The notes: generated from the letters alone by a model not told the origin. A DNA stretch of 64,000 nucleotides from Kappaphycus alvarezii (GCA_002205965.3 NADL03000019.1:186001-250000), one strand, 5' to 3'; positions 12,070 through 23,439 are shown, counted from the stretch's first letter. A program made the numbers and translations.

Positions 12070-12570
12070 ATGGGCTCTCGAAACGCCAAAATGATGCTGT
12101 CCCATCGTATGTCCCCAATCCATCCCCACTTGTCCCCAACTTTCCCCATCTATTCTCACTCCAACCGCTGGCCACTAACTCGTACTCTGCACCGCTCATG
12201 CACTGCCGTCGCTGGGACAGAACATGATTTTCGGTTTCTACAGAATGCTACGCGGGTCGAAATCTGGCTCTATGACAATGTTGACACGCGCTTTAGAGGG
12301 TGCATAGTTGTACGGTTTTCACATGCTCATATCCCAGGCTACACTTTTGCCTTTTACATCGCGGATCCACTTTCTGACTCATCTTTTCTACTCTGCTGTT
12401 TCTTGATTTCTCCGCAACTCCAACAGGGATTCGACGAATACATGAACCTCGTACTAGACGACGCCGTTGAAATTGACGTTAAGTCGCAAAAAGCCACTCG
12501 ACTTGGCCGAATTTTACTCAAAGGCGACACCATCACAACTCTAACTGCCGCCACTTCACCTCAACGCTAA
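12070..12570 (+). CDS. Small nuclear ribonucleoprotein E (SmE), three exons
   Basis: Sm-ring protein of the spliceosomal U snRNPs. Exons are 12070-12106, 12221-12309 and 12427-12570. Introns are 12107-12220 (GTATGT to CAG) and 12310-12426 (GTACGG to CAG). Splicing gives 89 residues; SmE is about 90 in other eukaryotes. Sm motif 1 is HDFRFLQNATRVEIWLYDNV followed by DTRFRGCIV, and the second splice joins GFDEYMNLVLDDAVEI precisely. Sm motif 2 is LGRILLKGDTITTL. This gene is unfragmented in frame. It converges on the PTGES2-like gene, with about 58 bp between the two stop codons. The N-terminus is shorter than in animals, so the first exon is slightly less certain than the rest. Confidence 0.9.
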   Translation: MGSRNAKMMLSHRMSPIHPHLSPTFPIYSHSNRWPLTRTLHRSCTAVAGTEHDFRFLQNATRVEIWLYDNVDTRFRGCIVVRFSHAHIPGYTFAFYIADPLSDSSFLLCCFLISPQLQQGFDEYMNLVLDDAVEIDVKSQKATRLGRILLKGDTITTLTAATSPQR

Positions 12571-12628
12571 CCACTCTACGCCACAAAACAAAAAGCAAAA
12601 CGTTAAACCACTACAACCCGTCACCTCC

Positions 12629-13579
12629 TCAGGCCCTCGATAACACAGCTTCCTCCCCGACTGCGTCCCTGACTCTTTCAAACCACTCATGCAAGTCCGG
12701 TTCCTTTCCACCATTTCCGCAAAGGTATCGAATCCCTGAATCGCCTTTAGCACCCCATACACACTCAAATCTGCCATCCCCGGACGTTCACCCCGAAGAA
12801 CCTTCCGCCCTGCTCTCTCACCGCCTCCATCCAGTCCCCCAATGCCGACGCGAATTCGCTTCTCTCGTCTTCAATCCCATACTTTTTCTTCAATTTCCTC
12901 CCCACCATGTACATCGCCGCAGCCCCTGAATAACGAATGGTTCCACGTTGCCATGCGGAGAACTTGGCATTGTCCGTAATATACTGAAACGTCTGTAGTG
13001 ATTCCGATGGCGTACGGTAGATATTCGGCGCTATGAAATGAATTAGAGTGTCGTCGAGCCATTTCAACCACTGGCGTTCCTTATCCGACGGCCGCTTGGA
13101 CATGCCCGTGGCGGCACACACCGCGTCAATAACCGCAGCACTGCCATTAACCTGCTGCCCATCTATCATAGCAATCGGCACTTTGCGATACTGCGAATCG
13201 GGAAGCCCAACGAGTTCCGTCTTTCGAAGCGGGTCAACCTCGATAACGGAATATGCGATACCATGATAGTCCAAATACGCACGAACCTTGTTACAAAACG
13301 GGCACACTTCATACTGATAAAGCACAATATCAGGCGTAGAACCAGCGGTACGGGTAGCGGCAGCAGGTGCGGCCTCGGCATGCACAAGGCGGACGGGTGG
13401 AATGAATCGGGAGTATAGTGGCGGTAGCGAAGGTGGAGGCGTACAGGACCAAGGGGCAGCGATCGCGGAACGGGAAAGGAAGATGGCACCGAGGCGAGAA
13501 GTGAGGGCAACGGCTTGTGATGGCGCAGGTGGCGAGAGACGCGAGTAATAGCAGTGGAGAGGCGCGAAACAGACACCAT
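12629..13579 (-). CDS. PTGES2-like protein (glutaredoxin domain plus GST-like C-terminal domain)
   Basis: Homologue of membrane-associated prostaglandin E synthase 2. The basic N-terminus (MVSVSRLSTAITRVSRHLRH) looks like a mitochondrial targeting sequence. The glutaredoxin-like domain has LYQYEVCPFCNKVRAYLDYH, with a CPFC redox motif, then YRKVPIAMIDGQQVNGSAAV. The GST-like domain has LKWLDDTLIHFIAPNIYRTP and SGAAAMYMVGRKLKKKYGIE. The end (MADLSVYGVLKAIQGFD, then DLHEWFERVRDAV) lies in shifted frames. Breaks occur near 13385-13500, at the C4 run 12791-12794 and at 12699-12700. The last two are mended by one base in a run. In organisms without prostaglandins this family is thought to act in mitochondrial redox or heme-linked roles; the substrate is unknown here. 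Confidence 0.85.
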
Positions 13580-14379
13580 GATCGACGGATCGCGGGCGGT
13601 GGCACCAGGATGGTACCGGAGAGGTGGGCCGGGAGTGAGAGATCGGCAGGAAAGCTCGGTTTCAAGCTGGATGGGGTGCTTGAGGTAACCGGTTCGGGAC
13701 GTGCGGAAGCAGAGGGAATTGCAGGACTTTGCGGGAGGTTTGAAAGAAAGGGGGAGTGGAGGGGAACGAACGGATTGACTGGCTTGGCAACTATGGTTAG
13801 ATTTGCCACGTCGTCGATTGCGATGGTCGGCGTCCTCGGGCCTGGCTTTTGATCTGTTGCGCTATTCAGTGCAGAACTAAATTGTACTCTCATACAGTAC
13901 TTGTACAGTACAGTACCTCCTACGGAAATCCTGCTCAGAAATAAGGATGTCGTATGTTTAATTGAGAAGAGGGCCTTAGTTGTGACCAATGTCAACGAAA
14001 AAGAGCGAACCGGGAAAGGGGAAGAATCACTGATGCACCGTCCGACTGTAACCTCGCTTACCTGTCCTGTCATTCCAAGACCAGAAAGTCCGCTTTAATC
14101 CAACCTGTGCTTACTCCTCGCTGCGAAAAACAAACAACTGAAACACCCACTTATGTAAAACAAATCCAACTCTGCTACTTCTGCACATCTCAAGTCGCCC
14201 TCGTCAACCAAACCACCGTGTACATCCTCTCCTCCTCAATTCTCTTTCCCTAGTCCGCATCGCCACATCGCATGCTTGAGTAAAGCGGCTTAATTCTCAT
14301 CCTCATGACTCGCAGGGAATGTGCCAACTTGTCAACAAAGCAACGTGCACTCGATTCTCACGCTATGTGTTGCATATTT
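13580..14379. other. Intergenic, 5' flank of the PTGES2-like gene
   Basis: The minus strand near 13580-13850 is C-rich, like the leader of other genes here. A TACAGTACTTGTACAGTACAG run lies at 13892-13913. Open frames on both strands have biased, low-complexity composition and no family resemblance. No gene called. Confidence 0.45.
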
Positions 14380-14858
14380 CTACCCTGACCTCCGCTCCTC
14401 TTGCTTCCTTCCGCCCTTTGTGAAACGCAGTCCGAGCTTCTCCCGCTTCTTCACGCCACCCTTGAGTCCCCCGAACAGCATCTCATTGCCCCTCCTCTCA
14501 TTTCCCTGTCGCTCCTTCCTCTCCTTCCTCCCACCACCAGTCCCCTCGTTCACATCCTCCATCTTCTCCTCACCATCTTCCTCTTCCTCCCTCATATTTC
14601 CAAACGTTCGCCTGCCCCTCCGACCCCAGAGCGAATTACCCCCATTCCACCCTCTTCAATTACAATAGGACCCAACGCCTGTTCTTCCCCCTCCTCCCCT
14701 TCCTCCCCTTCCAACGTCCAATACATGCCTTCCTCTCTACCCCGTTGCTCCCTTTCCAACTGTTCCCGACGCTCGCGCTCCTCTTTTTGTTTCATGAATC
14801 GCATCCCGCGTAACCGCTCACTCAACACCCGACGCCCGCCTAATGCCTTGCTTGCCAT
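14380..14858 (-). CDS. MPP6-like nuclear exosome cofactor, one frameshift
   Basis: The ATG at 14858 starts MASKALGGRRVLSERLRGMR, followed by FMKQKEERERREQLEREQRG. This matches the start of M-phase phosphoprotein 6 (a short basic lead, then LS..LRGMKFMQR), which helps the nuclear RNA exosome process 5.8S rRNA. A Trp-containing acidic segment (EEGMYWTLEGEEGEEG, PIVIEEGG) fits the next MPP6 region. The frame changes near 14600. The new frame holds NEMLFGGLKGGVKKREKLGL, comparable to the RMSFGGF motif of MPP6, and ends at 14380. Total about 160 residues, normal for the family. Acidic and basic low complexity weakens the call; it could be another small charged nuclear protein. Confidence 0.5.
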
Positions 14859-15474
14859 GCTGTGAAGACTTGATTGTTGAAACGTCACGTGCGCGTGGCA
14901 AGTGTTCTGAGGTTGGCAGTTGCGGTGCAGTGTAGTGAGATACCCGCTGGCTGGTAATGATAAACATTCAACACGATGGAACGACGGTCGCGCCGGGATG
15001 GTCGTCGGCAGCTGGCATCTGTTATGTGGCATAGTGAGGATTTGAAAAATTGCGCGAGTTGTATTTAGTGCCGGAAAATGTGGCATGAGTTTTGAATAGT
15101 GCTACTCAGTACAGTATACACAAGAATTGGCGGCAATTCTTCCAATCGCACAGAACAGTATCTGACTCGAGTCCTAATGGATCGTGGAAAATGAATATTA
15201 ATATTGACGGCCTTAATATCCCTTCTCGCAAAGGTTTGGGTGATAGTGCGATTTCAAAAATAGTGCACCTTATGGCACCAAGCAAGCAAAAAACCGCACC
15301 TCGCTGCGTGTATCGGGCATGTAATCCAACAGGAAACACTTGTACCGTACGTACGCTACTAAGATTAATTGAAGTACAATGCCTGCGGTTTGCATTTTGG
15401 GACCGATGCGCCTCACGTGCAGCGTCCACATCGTCCAGTGATTAGATCCCTACAGGTATTGCTCGGCCGGGAAC

Positions 15475-17240
15475 TTGCAAACAACTCTACCACGCATTTG
15501 GCGCGCTCAAAATTTTCAAATCTGCCGTTCCCAAGCTGGGATTCCCAACCTCATCCCCTCTCTCTGTACCACCTCCACGGCGCCCATCCGCCACACCACA
15601 CCACAAACCGCTCCTATTCCGTCCATCCCCGTTCCCCCACGCCGGCACACCCACCCGCAACCACCCTTTCAACCACCCTTTCAAACCCGCACCTACGCTA
15701 CACACCCCCTTCTCACACTCCCACACCACAAAGTGCGCATCTCCCAAAACTCAAGCACCTCCAATCCTTCCAACTCCACACTCCCCGTCCAATCATACGT
15801 AGGTAGACCTTTTCAGGAGTCAATGTTTCTCAGCTTTACATTGCCAAGGTCCGAACCTTGTACGTTTCGTGCAAGTATTGTCTTGGAGAGTCACAAGACT
15901 AAATTAGTACTGTATGTGCAACTGTCCAGCACCATTCTGTAATGGGATGTTTTAGAAGTAGATGCCGACCTCTCGAGACCATGCCTCGAGCATCCCTGTA
16001 CGATTGATCGGCCTGACCTGAAAACGTCATCAGCTCCTACCGATTGGCCCCATAGACAACAGCTTCCACAGTTCGGCCAGTCAGGAATGCACGCGCCGCA
16101 CTTCTTCTCCTCCCAAAAGTTGCCCACCCCTACCTGAAAGAGATTATGGAAGACAACGCAGCTGCTTGCGAAAACACCGCGTCATAGATTTACCGACTCA
16201 CGTGCGAGATACGAGGGCAAAATTTGTCAGTTGCTGATCCTCCTTGCCGCAATCCACGTCGCCAATCTTCACGTTCAACCTTCAGCCATCCCATTGCAAA
16301 ATCACCCACATGGGTCCCCGACACGATCCACAGCACCCCACCCAATCCAGACACCCCTCCCCCATTGCCAGCCGCCCACCTTCATCCCACAGGCCCAGCA
16401 TCTCAACCGTCCGTCTTTCCCCACACCACCTTCCCCATCCACACATGAGGCCACACACGCACCACCCCCATCACCTACCCTTCCACTCCACCCTCGCCCC
16501 ATGTCCTACCAACACGCGCGACATTTGCGACATCTCACCATACGCCACCCCCATTTTCTTCATCGGATCCGGTCCGGTAGCAGAATGTCATCCCATTGCA
16601 CATATGTATCGCCAACTGTGGCATCCTGGTGGCACTGCAGCGCAATCCCAGGCCATGCGCGGAAAGAGAACAAAGCAATTGTTCAATTTCAAGGGCCCAG
16701 CCTTGGAGCGGTACACACTGCTGCGACTCGGGTTGGTATGGAGTTGGTGATTGGGGGTAAGGTTTCGTTCTGCAAACGCGTACAGTTGGCGGAGAAAGTA
16801 GGGGATGGATGAATGTGAGGATGGATGGATTGAAGCGAGGTCAGTAGGAGTTGACACGGATTTTGGGTGGTAGTGGACGGAGGTAGAGAAGAAAGGCAAT
16901 TAGGGTGGCGGAGAGCGGGAAGTGCCGTGGAGACAATGAATTAGAAGGGGGGAGGATGTGATGGTGGAGAAAGGGAGAGACTGGAAGTGTGGAAAGTAGA
17001 GAGGAGTGTGGGGTATCGGAGAGGGCAACTTGGAGTGAGGTTGGGGATGGTCGGCAGAGGATGGGGGGGGTGAGGAGGATAGATCGGCACGGTAGGCGGC
17101 GTTAGCGGTAGGCCGGACACAGTTATGTTGGAGGAATGCTGATTTTGGGCAGGGATGCCGCAGGAGTGAGGGGGAGCAGGATTCGCAACGGGACAACTAC
17201 TGGTGGTGGTGATCGTTGCGCTGCCATTGTGTGGCACCAA
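15475..17240. other. Skewed, C-rich to G-rich block, genes not resolved
   Basis: The plus strand is C/T-rich at about 15480-15800 and 16220-16640, then G-rich at 16740-17200. Recognised genes here start C-rich and end G-rich on their coding strand, so a gene is likely. The pattern is symmetrical and fits either strand. The plus frame holds DICDISPYATPIFFIGSGP near 16520-16580. The minus frame holds PYFLRQLYAFAERNL near 16780. Neither was recognised, and frame errors prevent a model. No product is claimed. Confidence 0.3.
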
Positions 17241-17252
17241 TTCTTGATATCA

Positions 17253-17291
17253 GCACGTGGAGCTGGTCCCCGGCACGTGGAGCTGTCCCCG
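17253..17291. repeat. Tandem 20-bp unit carrying a G-box (CACGTG)
   Basis: GCACGTGGAGCTGGTCCCCG is followed directly by a second copy that lacks one G. Each copy holds a CACGTG palindrome (17254-17259 and 17274-17279). This is a possible bHLH/bZIP site in the flank of the unresolved block. A pentamer run TACAGTACAGTACAG follows at about 17320-17340. Confidence 0.6.
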
Positions 17292-17742
17292 GCGGCATAA
17301 AAACTCAGGTTTAGGTAGTATACAGTACAGTACAGTACAGCCGCCCTTTGACGGGTATCTACACTGCGCCCATAAACTGTACTGTTGTCAGATTATGAAT
17401 CATACGTGTACAACATGCACAAGCGGCACACGCAGTGCTGGGAGCATTTGCGTCTTGTGAGACAACCCAAGTATGACAGGGGAATGCTGGATAAGCAAAT
17501 GCCATACGAAGTCCCGAGTTGCATTAGAGATAGACGATGACTGTGAATGTCGAAGTGCATTCGAGGAAGCCACTGGGCGAGGGATAAAAGTATTCGCGTC
17601 TATAAAGGATAGATCTGCGGGCCTTCCCTAGGGTTAGGAGAATAGCCAGCATCTTCTGCCGATTGATCTCCTTTGCAGCACAGCCCTTACCCCCACATCC
17701 TTAGTCACAGCTATTCGATCCCCGAGCCTCTAACTTCATTTT

Positions 17743-18213
17743 TTGCTTATAAAGTATCTTGTAGGACCGAAAAAGACGTCAGTTCTGGGCCCAGGGGCCC
17801 CCGATATCTCAGCAAGCAACCTCATCCCGGCATCACGCCGGAAGTCTCTTAGCGATAAACATAAGTACATTTCTGATGTGAAAATGTGGATGAAACGTGT
17901 CAAGATCTTTGCTAGCGGAGGAGATGGTAAGGCAAAAGGAGTGTTGAATGGTTACGGACAAGTCTTGTACGTCGGAATGGATGGAAGCTATCTTAAAGTA
18001 ATAGATTCGAAAATCATATTGGACAGGTTGTCATTAGGGCCATTGGACGACAAAGAAGTGTTCATATATAAAGACCATAAGGAAATAGTCGATAAAATGC
18101 TGTCGGTCGTCTCAAAACAATCACCGACCAACATCGCGAGGCGTTTTTTCTACACAGGTACAGCGGTTTCTAACTGGAAAGAAGATCAGGAGAGGGGTAG
18201 AAGGAATATATAG
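17743..18213 (+). CDS. Hypothetical protein, basic, unrecognised
   Basis: An open frame of 156 codons entered without an ATG; the first Met is at KMWMKRVKIFASGGDGKAKG near 17884. Composition is balanced and protein-like (for example NGYGQVLYVGMDGSYLKVID and EVFIYKDHKEIVDKMLSVV), unlike the low-complexity frames nearby. Downstream, 18270-18420, another frame holds ALIPLDNPGIPHFKYNNILS, which may belong to the same broken gene. I do not recognise it; a decayed transposon ORF is possible. Confidence 0.35.
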   Translation: MLIKYLVGPKKTSVLGPGAPDISASNLIPASRRKSLSDKHKYISDVKMWMKRVKIFASGGDGKAKGVLNGYGQVLYVGMDGSYLKVIDSKIILDRLSLGPLDDKEVFIYKDHKEIVDKMLSVVSKQSPTNIARRFFYTGTAVSNWKEDQERGRRNI

Positions 18214-19518
18214 ACAGCTTCAGGGGAGTAGCTCAGGAGCACGTGAATTGCTTTCAGAAAGCACCTTCAGCTCAGAAATGCAGCAAATTGCTCTCATCCC
18301 GCTGGACAACCCCGGAATCCCTCACTTCAAATATAATAACATACTCTCCATCCTTGTTAACCAGAATAAGGTCTAGGGCGTCTCCCGGTCTACCACTTGA
18401 TTGGTATCGGAGACGGAGATGGAAAAAGCTCTACCTCTACCTAGAACTATGCTCGAAAAAAATGCTTGGGGTCATAGGTAACAATGATTCTCAGATCCGC
18501 ATCGATACAGCTAGCCTTGTACACGAGGAACTTAAGAAATCCAAGGAAAAAACCTCGCAGCTGATATAACACATCACCGCTATCGAACGCGGCACTTTGC
18601 GCGTTTAGCGCACAGCGGATCTGGTGTAGCGACCAAAAATGGGGAGAAAATATCATCGTTCATTGCCTCTTCTATGGGGACCGAAAGTCCTGTTGGTCCC
18701 GTCGCAGTACTGCAATCCTAGGCTCCTTTTTCGGCCGTACAGTAGTTGCTATCGCGAGATCTATCGTTTTTCGGCAACGATCTGCTTCTTAACCTCATTA
18801 GCATCTACTCCGCAGCCCAAAAAACTCTGCAAATGTTAAAGCAACTAATATACATCACTTATGAGTAGGTTCCAAACTTAAATAGTAAGTAATTTTGTAG
18901 ATCCAGTGCTTTCGCAGAAACAGCAGCGTCAACATTAAAATATAGTGTAGACGAAAAAAGAGGTCTGAAAGTTTTATTTAGTTAATTTGGTTACTATACT
19001 GTACATCAACATACAAAATGACTAGCCTTCCTCTATTCTCAGTGATCTGAGGTCTTTCTTACCTTGATTCTCAAAAAACTAAAAGTTTAGTACTTAATGT
19101 TTGCTTTACCAATATTTTCACTTGTATTTGCGTATTTCATCAATATTTGCGCTTTTCTTGCAGTTTAAAGCCAAAAACATTACCAGAATTACTCGTGTTG
19201 GCTTTAAATTTCATTTGGGGAAGATACAGCATTTCTTGAATTATCTCAACACCGGCGCTCTGTCGCGACGGCATCCTATCAACACCAGCGCCGCGCTTAC
19301 CCTCTGAGAACTCGTTAATACGCGAGAAGACGGCAGAAACGACGCCTCGTCGCGCTTCCGATGCTCCCTTGTCTTCTCGGTGCTTTAAATTGCGCTGGCC
19401 GTCGGCGCGACGGTGTTTACTTTTATACTGCCGCGTGCTTCGAGTGGGGAGGGCCGGGGTGTTAGGGACTGATGGTGGGATTGAGTAGGATGATACAAAT
19501 GCAAATCCAAAGCTGAAG

Positions 19519-20263
19519 CCGGTGGGGGTGGAGTCGGCAAAGGAGGTGAGACCGTATCTGGTGGAGGTGAGGGGCTTTATTCGCATGATGCGATGGCGTT
19601 TACGCGAGAATTTGAATTTTATGGTGGTTATGAGAGCACAGGGTTGCGGAGGCACTTGTCGCTGCGCAAAGTGAGGGTTGAGACGATGAAAGTGTGGCAG
19701 GGTTCGATTGATGGACATGTGGTTATTTGGGGAGTTGATAACGTTTAATTCGGATCATCATATTTTTATGTGACCTGGTAGGCGAGGAGGGGTTTATGTG
19801 TTGATCAGAAGTTTTTTGAGGAGATTAAGGATTTTTCGTATGATATGGGGATGAGGATGAGTACGAATCAGAATACGGATGGGGTTCATATGAGTGATGG
19901 CACTCATGAGTTGCTCCTGTTGAACCCTGGTGATTTGAGTGGGAGGCGGTGCGTGCCGGTCGCCGTACGGGCGCGGGGGCCAACGTACTTGAATGAGTTG
20001 GAGTGCGTTTGCCGAGATATTTGGGCCAATTTTTGGATGAAGCACCTGATTTATAAGATAGATCCGCAGACAGAGGTAGTCAAATTGATTTCTGATAAGT
20101 TTGATTTGCCTGTGAAGGGTGATAGTCTGCCAGGTAATGATTTTTTGAGCGGAATTGCGTTTGATAGGAGACGGGGAGGCTGTAGTTAACGGGCAAGAAG
20201 TAGCCGGTGGTGTACGAGATGATAATTGCTAACGGTTCTCTGGACCTGAATAAGTTCAAGTAG
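19519..20263 (+). pseudogene. Glutaminyl-peptide cyclotransferase (plant/bacterial beta-propeller type), decayed
   Basis: Homologue of the propeller-type glutaminyl cyclase (Glu_cyclase_2), which forms N-terminal pyroglutamate. In order: RPYLVEV (19550) and, after a frame change, LYSHDAMAFTREFEFYGGYE (family: YPHD..AFTQGL...YESTG). Then DQKFFEEIKDFSYDMG and DGVHMSDGTHELLLLNPGDL (family: GWGLT.DG..L..SDGS). Then YLNELECVCRDIWANFWMKH, LIYKIDPQTEV, NDFLSGIAFDRR, and VTGKK with a stop in place of the usual Trp, then PVVYEM and a stop at 20261-20263. True stop codons occur at about 19747 and 19778. Several conserved residues are replaced, including Gly-Trp-Gly before the SDG block. Unlike catalase and SHMT, this looks like genuine decay. 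The N-terminal membrane anchor was not found. Confidence 0.75.
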
Positions 20264-20292
20264 ACGGTAAAACGTCGCATGAACATGTACGT

Positions 20293-20751
20293 ATGTATTG
20301 CTCCACTCCATCAGTAGCACACGCCGCGGCGTGTGCTCATGCGTGGCGATTGAACAAGCGTGATGTACCATCTAGCCTCATCGAACCCAGTAGGGTGAAG
20401 GCGCTTACTTTGGAACATTGCCGCGTGGGGCCAGTTTGCGTGGTGACCCTGGTTGTCTTTTCGAGGCTGTGGCGTGTCCGTCAGGGATTGGTACAGTTTT
20501 GTACGGTAATGCAGTACGAGCCATTGACTCGCAGGGCTTTTTCCGACGAAACGCTACGATGCCCTAAGCTCGATATATCCGCCGCTGTGGTGCGAAGGCC
20601 CGCACCCTCACCCTCGGCGCAAGCACCAGACACGTACGTCGCGCCATCAACACGTGAAAAACTTTCCTCCTCAATCACCATGAACACCCATGTCGCGCAT
20701 GACCATCAGAATTGTTCCCGCCGTTCTTTTTCATTTGAAAGTACAGTATAG
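20293..20751 (+). CDS. Hypothetical open frame, weak support
   Basis: A 152-codon ATG frame, Arg/Val/Ala-rich at the start (VAHAAACAHAWRLNKRDVPS) and Ser-rich at the end. It ends in a TACAGTATAGTACT cluster. No family resemblance was seen and the composition is near background. It may be chance. Confidence 0.15.
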   Translation: MYCSTPSVAHAAACAHAWRLNKRDVPSSLIEPSRVKALTLEHCRVGPVCVVTLVVFSRLWRVRQGLVQFCTVMQYEPLTRRAFSDETLRCPKLDISAAVVRRPAPSPSAQAPDTYVAPSTREKLSSSITMNTHVAHDHQNCSRRSFSFESTV

Positions 20752-20787
20752 TACTCTCGACTAAGTTCTACGGAAAGGGAAGTTTAA

Positions 20788-21069
20788 TTATATTTCATGC
20801 TGGCACCTCCTAAACTGGCAAAACGATCGAGGACGGTTCCGCGCTAGACACCTTCCAAGGATTTTTCTGCGCCTTTTTACTGTGGCTTCGGCAATGCTGT
20901 GAAGTCTATTACGGTATCTGAAGAATTTCTGGCAATCGGACTCCCGTAGCGGCGCCCACTTAATGAGCAAATTAGTTAGCGTCAGACCAAGCTTAAAATA
21001 GGAGTCTAAAGGAGCTTCTGACCAGCGCCACATATGAGAACAATGCCCAGCGCTCACAAAGCCTGCCAA
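20788..21069 (-). pseudogene. Fragment of an unrecognised, transposase-like protein
   Basis: A 93-codon minus-strand frame with WAPLRESDCQKFFRYRNRLH and SIAEATVKRRRKILGR. The pattern of a short conserved core then a charged helical tail resembles C-termini of DDE transposases, but I cannot place it in a family. Flanking sequence to about 22 kb shows no continuing gene. Confidence 0.25.
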
Positions 21070-23359
21070 AGTATTTTTCGACGATTATGCGATTGCGTGC
21101 CACCTATCTATTGTAGAGTTTTTAATTTACAGTCAGAACTCACGAGGAGGAATTTCTGGGGATGGTAGCTCGAAAAAATTCTAGAGGGCGTTAGAATACC
21201 TTATCCAATATTATTCTCCACTAATTACCATACTTGTGTCGCAGTGAAGACCATTGTCCTCAATTGACCCTCACCACGCGCTTCGTCAACTCCTGCAGAT
21301 GCCATTCTTTCTGGCGCTGTAAAATTTCCAGGTCCGAATCTGGTCTAGGGTATTTATCACTCGCGCCAATACAAAAACTATTCTACAACACCGACACCTC
21401 CACCTTGTAGCCATACAGCTTATTTTTCCGCTTTAATACTTCTTTCCTTCTTCGGTATTCTCACTTAGACGAAGCGACTGCTGAAAAGTGGAATCATTAG
21501 CATAATGAGCCTCCGGAATGTTTTCGAAGAGGTGGTGACCCTCATGTAGCTGTTACGTGGTAAAAGAAGCGCCAGTGTCCATCACAAAATACTGACAAGA
21601 GTACTCAGAAAAACTGAACAAGAATTTCGTCACCAAATGCTCCGGTATCGGCGCTTTCATGCTAAAGAGTTTCACTAAGACATCTCGTTGGCCTCCGTGA
21701 TTCATCACGGTGAGTAAAATAAAAGTTCATCTTTACCGGTGACCTTGGTTCTCTGCCCTCTTCCCACGTTGTGCGTGCGCATGAAGTCCTTTTACAAGAA
21801 AGACCTTAGTGATTCGAACTGATCGAGGGAAAAATTAATCATCCCCAAAATGCATTTAGTGCCACCTTCTCTGTAAATCCGTCAAAATTTGGGCAAGGAG
21901 AATCACTTTCATCTTTATTAGTTTCAGCGTTGTGTGCCTCTTTATTGCTGAATATTTTTTCCTTCGCTATTGCAGCATCTGCTAGAAGCTGGAGGGAAGC
22001 GGAGGTCTTTGTAGGCGTGATGTGTGGGTGGCGACACGGTCGTCCTCAACTTGGTCAATTGCGGGAGTATGGGAATGCTGGGAGGCGAACGCCATTACTG
22101 AGATTTTGATGGAGCAAAGGGCCGTTGTGTTACGAATCGCAAAGAAGCGTTGTCCACCATTGTTTAGAAAAAGTGTTTTTCGAATAAGCAAGAGGCGGGC
22201 TGCTTTGCATAGTAAACTTTCATGGGTCTTTTAGCGGATTTTGGTGTTTTTTGTTACTGTTGTATCTCAGAACCGAATGCACTCAATTGCGTATTGCGTG
22301 TGTCAATTTTGAAATGACCGCGCGTGCGAGCAATTCAAAAGAGATTGAGCAATTAACTTATTCTCCCTTTATTTAATATGTGCAGAGTGCCCTTCTAGTT
22401 GAATAAATTACAGTGAAATTGGCATAAAATTGGTAAGCAACACTTTATTTAGTTTGATACTTTTGCGTATGTCGGTAATGGAATCATATTGGCTATTTCG
22501 CCACTCCCTGACTATATGCGGTTTCATTCTAGTGGGACTTCTTACGGAAAAAAACGCGTTCACAAGACTCGTGGCCACCTTTTTCCGCAACTATGGATTT
22601 GTCTCCAGAGCCCAAACCTGATATATTTCACATCTATATCATCAAACGACTTTCAGTCGCCGCATAGAACCGTCCGGTCTCCTCTGCATTTTGTCCAAGA
22701 AACTTGTAGACTCTCCTTTATGATCTACAAAGATTTTTTTGGTACCTTTCCAGACGAAGAAGTTACCCTGCGCTGGGTAACTGTGTCCGACAACACCAAT
22801 AAATTGTGAATTGCACTGATATCCCCAACTTTTGCCCCGAAAAACAGTGTCCGGATGGTTTTAGTCACGTGCTTGAACGAGGTCAGTGACTTGAAGGCTT
22901 GTAGCCAAGTACGCAACAAACAGAAGTCTCGTAATGCTGCTCCCATTAACCGCAAAATTGTATTCGACAAATATGAACCCGACCATAACAGATACCCGGA
23001 AAAATTTCTCCTGCTATTTTCTGCCACCATCGCCTTCATTTGAATGTTCACCCGCGATTTAGCAGTTTAAAGGCGATCCTTTACTCATTCTCCGGATCCT
23101 AAAAATACTTCAACAACTTGAACCTCCTCCATGCATAGAATTTTTGCGCCGCGGAATGATAAAAAGTGATTGCGGTCAACAGTTTATATAGAGCTGAAAT
23201 AGTCCAGCCTCCAGGCACTTGATATATATAATCGCAAAAGTCCCCTCAACCTCAGTCTAATTGAGGTACTGGACGAAATATCTTGCAGCTTGCGTGGAGG
23301 CTGCATTCTTCACTTCTGTGAAGCAGTTCTTCGGTAGTTTTACAAACCCAGGTACACTT

Positions 23360-23437
23360 CCAGGCCTCCCAGGTACGAACCTGAGCCAGGCCTCCCAGGT
23401 ACGAACCTGAGCCAGGCCTCCCAGGTACGAACCTGAG
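23360..23437. repeat. Three tandem copies of a 26-bp unit
   Basis: Unit CCAGGCCTCCCAGGTACGAA plus CCTGAG, three exact copies at 23360-23385, 23386-23411 and 23412-23437, with partial units either side. It starts a zone (about 23340-24700) rich in CCTGG/CCAGG motifs. Confidence 0.9.
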
Positions 23438-23439
23438 CC

